In this document: positions 1-5,022 of the stretch, in pieces
Position numbering within the stretch: position 1 is the stretch's first letter
Layout: every line of letters begins with the position of its first letter
From: Candidatus Eiseniibacteriota bacterium
Lineage (GTDB): Bacteria; Eisenbacteria; RBG-16-71-46; CAIMUX01; WJJG01
DNA: 5,022 nt
Direction: 5' to 3'
Assembly (NCBI GenBank): GCA_016867695.1
Contig: VGIY01000210.1
Coordinates: forward strand, 1 to 5,022
Translations under genes and position numbers: made by a program
Notes under the pieces: generated by a model
The model's database searches: none
Seen by the model: the letters and a program-made list of their open reading frames with translations, nothing else
What the model was told of the DNA's origin: nothing

Positions 1-9
1 CACCGAACG

Positions 10-40
10 GGGCGCGGGCCGTTTCCCGCCCGCCGCGCCC
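10..40. repeat. Inverted repeat with 8-bp arms upstream of cca
   Basis: GGGCGCGG at 10-17 is perfectly complementary to CCGCGCCC at 33-40, with a 15-base loop. A smaller CGGG/CCCG hairpin (15-18 with 25-28) is an alternative fold. No T-run follows, so it is not a typical intrinsic terminator. It overlaps the weak -35 of the predicted cca promoter. Such repeats also arise by chance in sequence this rich in G and C. Confidence 0.3.
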
Positions 41-50
41 GTGCTATCCT
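22..50 (+). promoter_or_regulatory. Candidate extended -10 promoter for cca
   Basis: TATCCT at 45-50 matches four of six bases of the sigma70 -10 box and is preceded by TGC at 42-44, giving the TGn extended -10 form. The hexamer 17 bases upstream (TTTCCC, 22-27) is a poor -35, which extended -10 promoters can tolerate. Transcription would begin near 57, leaving a leader of about 126 bases. The TATCCT stretch is one of few AT-containing spots in this very GC-rich leader. This is a prediction by eye only. Confidence 0.4.
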
Positions 51-171
51 GCGCGATCGGCAAGGACCGCACCCGGGCAACGACGGGCGTCTCCCGCCGG
101 CGGTGTCGCGCGCCACGCGCGCCGCCCGCCCCGCGTCGCCGAGGCGCGGCAGCCGCGGGCCCGGACCTGGC

Positions 172-175
172 AGGA
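172..175 (+). promoter_or_regulatory. Shine-Dalgarno site of cca
   Basis: AGGA ends 7 bases before the ATG at 183. A second purine run, GGAG at 177-180, is only 2 bases from the start codon and is too close to be the main site. No ATG lies in frame upstream within the window, which supports the start at 183. Confidence 0.6.
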
Positions 176-182
176 CGGAGCC

Positions 183-1625
183 ATGAATCCCCACACGGTC
201 GACCTCCAGCGGATCGAGCGGGCCACGCCCCCGGGGGCGATGCTCGTCGTCGGCCGCATCCGCCGGGCGGGCGGCGCGGCCTATCTCGTCGGGGGCTGCC
301 TGCGCGACCTGCTCCTCGGCCGCCCGGTCAAGGACTGGGACCTGGCCACGGATCTCACCCCCAAGGAGCTGCGCCCGCTCTTCCGGCGCGTCCACGAGGT
401 CGGCGCCCGCTTCGGCACGCTGCTCGTCCCCGCCGGCGGCGCGGTCTACGAGGTCACGACCTTCCGCACCGAGCGCGAGTACAGCGACGGCCGCCACCCC
501 GACGGCGTCGCCTACACGCGCGACCTGACCGAGGATCTGCGCCGCCGCGACTTCACGATCAACGCCATGGCCTGGACGCCCGGCGCCGCCGGGATCGTCG
601 ACCCGCACGGCGGGCTCTCCGACCTCGCCCTGAAGAGGATCCGCGCCGTCGGCGAGCCGCGCGATCGCTTCCGCGAGGACGCGCTGCGCCTGCTGCGGGC
701 CGTGCGCCAGGCGACCGAGCTCGACTTCCGCATCGACGAGCCCACCTTCGCCGCCCTCCGCGAGGAGGCCGCCGGCCTCCGGCGCGTTTCCGCCGAGCGC
801 GTCCGCGACGAGCTGACCCGGATCCTCCAGGCGCCCCGCCCCTCGCGCGGCCTGCGCCTGCTGCGCGAGACGGGTCTCCTCGCCCTGATCCTGCCGGAGC
901 TCGACGCCACCTTCGGCGCGCCGCAGAACCGCTTCCACGCCTACGACGTCTTCCACCACAGCCTCTACACCGCCGACGCCGCGCCGGCGGACGATCTCAT
1001 CGTCCGCTGGGCGGCGCTGCTCCACGACATCGCCAAGCCGCAGACCGCCGCCGCGGGCGAGGGCGAGACCGAGCGCACCTTCTACGGCCACCAGGTGCTC
1101 GGCGCGCGCCTGGCCCGGCGCATCCTGCGCCGCCTGCGCTACTCCAACGAGCAGGTCGAGAGGATCTCCCACCTCGTCTACCATCACATGTTCTACTTCC
1201 AGACCGAGTGGACCGACAGCGCCATCCGCCGCTTCGTGCGCGCCGTCGGGTTGGAGAATATCCCCGATCTCATCGCCCTGCGGCTGGCCGACATGGCCGG
1301 CAACGGGCGGCGCGGCGGCGACCGCACGCCCATGCACCGGCTGCTGCAGCGGGTGGAAGAGGTGATGCAGAAGGACGCCGCGCTGACGGTCAAGGACCTG
1401 GCCATCGGCGGTCACGACCTGATGGCGCTCGGCCTGGCCCCCGGGCCCGGGTTCGGGCGCATCCTGCGCGCGCTGCTCGAGCAGGTCCTCGATCACCCGG
1501 AGCTCAACGAGCGGGAGGCGCTGCTGGCCGAGGCCCGGGCGCTCGCCGCCCGCGGCGTCCACCTCGAGCCGGATGCCCACGAGCGCGGAGCCGGCGGCGG
1601 GCGCCGCTCGCGCGACGAGGGCTGA
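183..1625 (+). CDS. cca: CCA tRNA nucleotidyltransferase / poly(A) polymerase family protein with HD domain
   Basis: Probably adds or repairs the 3'-terminal CCA of tRNAs in the cytoplasm, using CTP and ATP. The 480-residue protein shows the class II nucleotidyltransferase layout. The signature GG-x-x-RD lies at residues 37-42 and is followed by the metal-binding pair D51/D53 in KDWDLAT. RRDFTINAMA lies at 121-130. The nucleotide-templating EDxxR is E165, D166, R169 inside GEPRDRFREDALRLLRAVR, and SAERVRDEL lies at 203-211. An HD domain follows (H259, H281-D282, H303, H334/H335, D370). The tail at 403-440 (KDLAIGGHDLM, then GPGFGRIL) is the usual C-terminal module of bacterial CCA enzymes with an HD domain. 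The ATG is the first in-frame ATG; it has AGGA 7 bases upstream and begins the usual distance before the GG motif. CCA addition, A-addition only and polyadenylation cannot be fully separated by sequence, but the family call is secure. The next gene converges on it, so it is probably transcribed alone or with genes outside the window. Confidence 0.94.
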   Translation: MNPHTVDLQRIERATPPGAMLVVGRIRRAGGAAYLVGGCLRDLLLGRPVKDWDLATDLTPKELRPLFRRVHEVGARFGTLLVPAGGAVYEVTTFRTEREYSDGRHPDGVAYTRDLTEDLRRRDFTINAMAWTPGAAGIVDPHGGLSDLALKRIRAVGEPRDRFREDALRLLRAVRQATELDFRIDEPTFAALREEAAGLRRVSAERVRDELTRILQAPRPSRGLRLLRETGLLALILPELDATFGAPQNRFHAYDVFHHSLYTADAAPADDLIVRWAALLHDIAKPQTAAAGEGETERTFYGHQVLGARLARRILRRLRYSNEQVERISHLVYHHMFYFQTEWTDSAIRRFVRAVGLENIPDLIALRLADMAGNGRRGGDRTPMHRLLQRVEEVMQKDAALTVKDLAIGGHDLMALGLAPGPGFGRILRALLEQVLDHPELNEREALLAEARALAARGVHLEPDAHERGAGGGRRSRDEG

Positions 1626-1637
1626 GGCCTCCGCCGG

Positions 1638-1656
1638 GGCGCCGGCGCCGCGGCGC
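1638..1656. repeat. Two overlapping 12-bp perfect palindromes between convergent genes
   Basis: GGCGCCGGCGCC (1638-1649) and GCGCCGCGGCGC (1645-1656) are each perfectly self-complementary and overlap by five bases. They lie in the 58-base gap between the stop of cca (1625) and the stop of the convergent helicase gene (1686 side). They could form a GC-only stem that helps end transcription from both sides, but no T-run follows in either direction, so an intrinsic terminator is not supported. The rest of the gap holds nothing recognisable. Confidence 0.35.
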
Positions 1657-1683
1657 GTGAAGCCCGTTCGTCGCCGCCCCCCC

Positions 1684-4314
1684 CTACGGGCCCGGCGACC
1701 GCTCGGCCATCCTTCCCAGGCTGCGCCGCAGGCGCTGCTCCAGCTCCGGCGGCAGCGGCTTGAACGTGCGCCACTGCTTTTCCGGGAAGGCCTCCTCCCC
1801 GGGGGCGCGCGAGCGCACCGGGTCCCAGCCGCTGCCCGACCAGGGGCGCACGCCGCCCTTGGGCAGGTAGGGCTCGCGCTGCAGGAGGTGGTGGAGCAGC
1901 ACGAGCGCCGCCTCCTTGTCGGGGATGCGCCCGCGCCCGCTGCCGTCGGGCTCGCTCGCCGAGTGGGGCAGGACCGGCGCGCCGACGCACGAGGGGCAGC
2001 CCCCCTCGCAGGGACAGCCGGCGATCATCTCGCAGGCACCGGCGAAGAGCTCGTCGAGCAGGCCGAAGGCCTTGTGGGCGAAGCCGAGTCCGCCCGGATA
2101 GCGGTCGTAGAGGAAGATCGACGGCAGCCCGGTGCCGCGCGAGTCGACGGTCGTGCCGACGTCCATCACGTCGCACATGGCGTGGAGCGTGACCACGTCG
2201 CGCAGCACGTTGGCGATCCCCCAGAGCCCCTCGACCGGCACGCGGCCGTAGCGCACGACCTCGGCCAGCGCCTCGGGCGGCGGCGTCACCCAGCAGCCCT
2301 CGGTCTCCAGCGTCTGCACCGGCAGATCGCAGGGACCGAAGCCGAGCGCCTCGCGCGTCTCGAAGCGGATCTTCTTGAACATGTAGACCTTCTCGCTGAC
2401 CGCCAGGTCGCCGAAGCCGCTCTCCGCCGTGCGCCAGACCTGCTCGGCCTGCGTGGCCAGGATGCGGATGCGGCTGTCGGAGATCGACTGCGTGTAGTAC
2501 TCGAGCTTGACCGGGTGCACGTAGGCGACCCGCTCGGAGAGGTCGAGGTGATCGACGAAGTAGCTCTGCCCCTCGTGCAGGTAGATCGCCTGGGCGTGGA
2601 GCTGGGCGAAGGCGCTCGGCTCGTCCAACGTGCCGATGATCCGGCCAGGCCTGGTCAGCCTCCGGGCGAGCGCCGCCGGCAGCTCCCCCGGCGAGGGCGA
2701 GACGGCGGTGTCGGCGATCAGGAAGACCTGGTCGCTCGCGTTGCGCAGGCTGATGTCGGCCGCGGGGTAGCCGCTGGTCGAGAAGTACCAGCGCCCCTTG
2801 ATCCCCTGCACTTCCCCCGCCTCGGCCAGGATGCCCAGGATCGCCGGCGCGTACTCGCCGAAGAGCCCCTCGTCGTCGGGCGTCACCGGCAGCTCGTAAG
2901 CCGCCGCCCGCAAGTGCCCGAGGAGGATGTGCGCGTTGTCCGGATCGATGACCGCGTTCTCGGGCGATTGGCGGAAGAAGTACTCTGGGTGGCGCATCAG
3001 GTACTGGTCGATCGGCGTGTTGTGGGCCACGAGCACGGCCAGCGATTCGGCCGCCGTGCGCCCGGCGCGGCCCGCCTGCTGCCAGGTGCTGGCGATCGTG
3101 CCCGGGTAGCCGACGAGCAGGGCGACGTCCAGCGCGCCGACGTCGATGCCCAGCTCGAGCGCGTTGGTCGAGATCACGCCGGAAAGCTCGCCGTCGAAGA
3201 GGGCCCGCTCGATCGCCCGGCGCTCCTCGGGCAGGTAGCCCCCGCGGTAGGAGCGGATGCGGTCGGCGACTCCGCCGCCGTCGCGCTCCAACTCCTCCCG
3301 GGCGTAGCGCAGCAGGACCTCGGCCACCTGACGGGCGCGTACGAAGGCGATCGTCTGGTGACCGGAGCGCACGAAACTCGCCATCAGGTCGCGCGCCTCC
3401 AGGTTCGAGCTGCGGCGATCCATCGTCGCCTCGCTGATCAGGCGCGGGTTCCAGAGGACGAAGTGCTTGCGCCCGCGCGGCGCGCCGTCGTCGTCGACCA
3501 GCCGGAAGGGCCGGCCGGTCAGATTCTCGGCCAGTTCGCGGGGGTTGGCGATCGTCGCGCTGGAGCAGATGAAGAGCGGGTCGCTGCCGTAGTGGCGGCA
3601 GATGCGCCGCAGCCGCCGCAGGACGTTGGCGACGTTGGAGCCGAAGATCCCGCGGTAGACATGGATCTCGTCGCAGACGACGTAGCGGAGACTGGTGAAG
3701 AAGCGGGCCCAGCGCGCGTGATTCGGCAGGATGCCCGAGTGGAGCATGTCGGGATTGGTCAGGATCAGCGCCGCCTCGTCGCGCAGCTTCGCGCGCTGGC
3801 GCGCTGGCGTGTCGCCGTCGTACGTCCCGGCCAGGAACGGCAGGGTCCCGGCCGCTGCCTCCTGGAGCGCCGCCAGCGACTTGAGCTGGTCCTGGGCCAG
3901 CGCCTTGGTCGGGAAGAGCAGCAGGGAGGTCGCCTGCGGCTCGGCCAGCCAGCGCTCGAGCAGCGGCAACTGATAGCAGAGCGTCTTGCCGCTGGCGGTG
4001 CCGGTGACGACGACGAAGTGCTCGCCCCGGCGGGCGCCGTCGACGGCCGCGGCCTGGTGCACGTAGAGCCGTTCGATGCCGGCGGCCGCGAGCGCGCCCG
4101 CCAGCGGCGCGGGCAGCGGCCGGGACAGCTCGCCGAAGCGCGCCGCGCGCTCCGGCAGCTCCTCGGCGTGGACCAGCGAGAAGCTACCCGCGGCGAGATC
4201 CTCGACGCGGCCCAGCAGCGTCCGGTCGCGCGCTTGCTCCCGCCGCCCGCGCGACGCCCTTCGCCGGCGCGGGCGCGCGGCGACACCGGCTCGAGGCTCG
4301 GATCGAGGTGTCAT
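1684..4314 (-). CDS. mrfA: DEAD/DEAH-box helicase with C-terminal DUF1998-type cysteine cluster (YprA/MrfA family)
   Basis: Probable ATP-driven 3'-5' DNA helicase of superfamily 2, related to B. subtilis MrfA and fungal Hrq1. MrfA works with the exonuclease MrfB in repair of mitomycin C lesions. The 876 residues carry all core motifs: LYVHQ with Q87 (83-87), Walker A TGTASGKT (104-111), PTKALAQDQ (135-143), TNPDML (186-191), DEIH box (215-218), SSAT (251-254), TIAFVRAR (321-328), STNALELGIDVG (382-393) and QQAGRAGR (412-419). YYTQSISDSRI (606-616) is typical of this family. C767, C769, C773 and C776 form a CxC-x3-CxxC cluster, expected to bind zinc. An Arg-rich N-terminus (about residues 8-32) and a tail of about 60 residues after the KEAALVLLHHLL helix make it longer than the roughly 750-residue B. 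subtilis protein. The ATG is the only start: an in-frame TGA lies at 4351-4353 with no start codon between, and AGAGGA precedes it by 5 bases. The MrfB-like gene lies just upstream on the same strand, 100 bases away. Symbol assigned by family. Confidence 0.92.
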   Translation of the reverse strand: MTPRSEPRAGVAARPRRRRASRGRREQARDRTLLGRVEDLAAGSFSLVHAEELPERAARFGELSRPLPAPLAGALAAAGIERLYVHQAAAVDGARRGEHFVVVTGTASGKTLCYQLPLLERWLAEPQATSLLLFPTKALAQDQLKSLAALQEAAAGTLPFLAGTYDGDTPARQRAKLRDEAALILTNPDMLHSGILPNHARWARFFTSLRYVVCDEIHVYRGIFGSNVANVLRRLRRICRHYGSDPLFICSSATIANPRELAENLTGRPFRLVDDDGAPRGRKHFVLWNPRLISEATMDRRSSNLEARDLMASFVRSGHQTIAFVRARQVAEVLLRYAREELERDGGGVADRIRSYRGGYLPEERRAIERALFDGELSGVISTNALELGIDVGALDVALLVGYPGTIASTWQQAGRAGRTAAESLAVLVAHNTPIDQYLMRHPEYFFRQSPENAVIDPDNAHILLGHLRAAAYELPVTPDDEGLFGEYAPAILGILAEAGEVQGIKGRWYFSTSGYPAADISLRNASDQVFLIADTAVSPSPGELPAALARRLTRPGRIIGTLDEPSAFAQLHAQAIYLHEGQSYFVDHLDLSERVAYVHPVKLEYYTQSISDSRIRILATQAEQVWRTAESGFGDLAVSEKVYMFKKIRFETREALGFGPCDLPVQTLETEGCWVTPPPEALAEVVRYGRVPVEGLWGIANVLRDVVTLHAMCDVMDVGTTVDSRGTGLPSIFLYDRYPGGLGFAHKAFGLLDELFAGACEMIAGCPCEGGCPSCVGAPVLPHSASEPDGSGRGRIPDKEAALVLLHHLLQREPYLPKGGVRPWSGSGWDPVRSRAPGEEAFPEKQWRTFKPLPPELEQRLRRSLGRMAERSPGP

Positions 4315-4319
4315 GGCCG

Positions 4320-4325
4320 TCCTCT
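4320..4325 (-). promoter_or_regulatory. Shine-Dalgarno site of the mrfA-like helicase gene
   Basis: On the minus strand AGAGGA is followed by a 5-base spacer and the ATG at 4314-4312, a near-optimal arrangement. Together with the in-frame stop at 4351-4353 this fixes the start of the helicase, so its Arg-rich N-terminus is likely real and not an over-extended call. Confidence 0.75.
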
Positions 4326-4390
4326 GGCTGCCGCCTTCCTGGAGATGGAGTCATCGGGCCGGCGCGGGTGTCCGGTCGAGGTCCGCGGAG

Positions 4391-4418
4391 ATTGTAGGAA
4401 GCCTGCCCCCGGGGTCAA
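4391..4418 (-). promoter_or_regulatory. Strong sigma70-type promoter candidate for the mrfA-like gene
   Basis: On the minus strand TTGACC (4418-4413) and TACAAT (4396-4391) are separated by 16 bases; each hexamer matches five of six consensus bases. The -35 box overlaps the TGA stop codon (4417-4415) of the upstream nuclease gene. Transcription would start near 4384, giving a leader of about 70 bases before the helicase ATG. In a region this rich in G and C, two near-consensus boxes at the right spacing, just upstream of a gene and in its direction, are unlikely to be accidental. The helicase could then be expressed independently of the nuclease, or from both promoters. Confidence 0.65.
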
Positions 4419-5022
4419 TCGGCTTCTGCCCCGCCGTGGAATCCCTCCCGCCGGGCGGCGTCGAGGAGCTGGAGGAGGGTGAGCAGATCGGCGGCGTTGT
4501 GCTCGAGGACGCGCAGCATTTCCCACGGCTCGCCGGAGCGGACGAAGTCGTGGTAGGCGCGAGGGATCTCCCCTCCGTCGATGTCGCCCCGGCGGGGGCG
4601 TCGACCGCAGACGAGGCGTTCGAGCGTCTGCAACCGGCAGTTGGGCAGTCGGCTCCCCCACAGCCGGCGGGCCGCCGGCAGCAGGTCGACGTGCCGGTCG
4701 GGAAGCGGGGCCCGGATGCGATGGTAGGCGGCCCTCAGGCGCAGCAGCGGCAGGTCGAACGTGCGCCCGTTGAAGGTCACCCAGGTCGACACGCCGGCCG
4801 CCTCGCGGGAGAACGCGCGCACGACCGCCTCCTCCTCGGAGTAGTCGCGCGCCAGGTACTGCACGAGCCGCGTCGCGCCCGCCCGCCCCCCCACCGCTCC
4901 GGCGGCATCGCCGCCGGAGAAGAGGGCCCCGATGAGGAAGAGGGGGCGGCCGAGGAATCCGAGGCTCTCCAGGTCCAGGCAGACGAGCGCGTCCCCGGGG
5001 GTCGCCGGAGGACCTTCGGCCG
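4415..5022 (-). CDS. mrfB: DnaQ-like / RNase H-fold exonuclease, YprB/MrfB family (5' end outside window)
   Basis: Probable metal-dependent 3'-5' DNA exonuclease and partner of the adjacent MrfA-like helicase. The reading frame stays open from the TGA at 4415-4417 to the right edge, giving 201 full codons. Numbering from the first full codon at the edge, the fold's acidic residues are visible in order: D16 and E18 in CLDLESLGF, D89 in FNGRTFDLPLL, and H174 and D178 in LEHNAADLL (an H-x3-D form of the last motif). HVDLL (110-114), NCRLQTLE (127-134) and the DIDGGEIPRAYHDF stretch (146-159) are typical of the YprB family. A GTG at 4894-4892 could be mistaken for the start, but it would cut off the essential D-x-E motif, so the gene must begin outside the window. 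A Pro/Ala/Gly-rich linker precedes the D-x-E motif. Only about 23 residues follow D178, so the C-terminal extension with TPR-like repeats of B. subtilis MrfB seems absent. Symbol assigned by family and neighbourhood. Confidence 0.87.
   Translation of the reverse strand, partial: AEGPPATPGDALVCLDLESLGFLGRPLFLIGALFSGGDAAGAVGGRAGATRLVQYLARDYSEEEAVVRAFSREAAGVSTWVTFNGRTFDLPLLRLRAAYHRIRAPLPDRHVDLLPAARRLWGSRLPNCRLQTLERLVCGRRPRRGDIDGGEIPRAYHDFVRSGEPWEMLRVLEHNAADLLTLLQLLDAARREGFHGGAEAD

Noticed and set aside
41..1660. A 539-codon plus-strand frame overlapping cca in another phase
   Set aside because: Its translation is an Arg/Pro/Ala-rich low-complexity string with no motif, while the overlapping cca frame has every family signature.
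3765..4286. A 173-codon minus-strand frame and other short overlapping frames inside the helicase and cca genes
   Set aside because: All are Arg/Ser/Pro/Ala-rich shadows in alternative phases, with no motifs and no ribosome binding sites.
4311..4354. Possible upstream mini-ORF with an ATG at 4354-4352 in the helicase leader
   Set aside because: No ribosome binding site precedes it, and its frame runs into the helicase gene as Arg-rich low-complexity sequence.
4315..4414. Terminator between the nuclease and helicase genes
   Set aside because: CCCCGGGG at 4407-4414 is palindromic but too short to form a hairpin, and no stem followed by a T-run is present. The region is better explained as a promoter.
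1573..4482. A 969-codon open frame on the plus strand, antisense to the helicase gene
   Set aside because: It covers the whole helicase gene in reverse, has no recognisable domain and an Arg/Ala/Gly/Val/Leu-heavy composition, and exists because stop codons are rare in high-GC antisense frames. The minus-strand frame carries all helicase motifs.
4415..4894. GTG at 4894 as the start of a complete 159-residue nuclease
   Set aside because: The open frame continues upstream to the window edge and encodes the conserved D-x-E motif and the LGRPLFLIG strand region of the fold, so the gene is truncated by the window and not short.

Overview
The window comes from a GC-rich bacterial chromosome (roughly 70% G+C by eye, with codon third positions almost always G or C). 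It holds two complete genes and one gene cut by the right edge. Nothing in it fixes the lineage; all three products are widespread bacterial families. There is no sign of a mobile element, CRISPR array, tRNA or rRNA gene.

Layout: positions 1-182 are the leader and probable promoter region of the first gene. Positions 183-1625 (+) encode a class II CCA tRNA nucleotidyltransferase / poly(A) polymerase-family protein with a C-terminal HD domain (cca). Positions 1626-1683 are a short GC-palindromic gap between convergent genes. Positions 1684-4314 (-) encode a superfamily 2 helicase of the YprA/MrfA (Hrq1-like) family, with a complete set of helicase motifs and a C-terminal four-cysteine cluster. 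Positions 4315-4414 are a 100-base gap with a good sigma70-type promoter reading leftward. Positions 4415-5022 (-) encode the C-terminal part of a DnaQ-like/RNase H-fold exonuclease of the YprB/MrfB family, whose 5' end lies beyond the window.

The minus-strand pair is the most interesting content. In Bacillus subtilis, MrfA (helicase) and MrfB (exonuclease) act together in a nucleotide-excision-like repair of mitomycin C damage that does not need UvrABC. Here the same two families sit side by side, but the nuclease comes first, its visible C-terminus stops soon after the nuclease fold, and the helicase has what looks like its own promoter overlapping the nuclease stop codon. The neighbouring cca gene converges on the pair and is probably unrelated in function. 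Several very long open frames antisense to these genes are by-products of the high G+C content, not genes.
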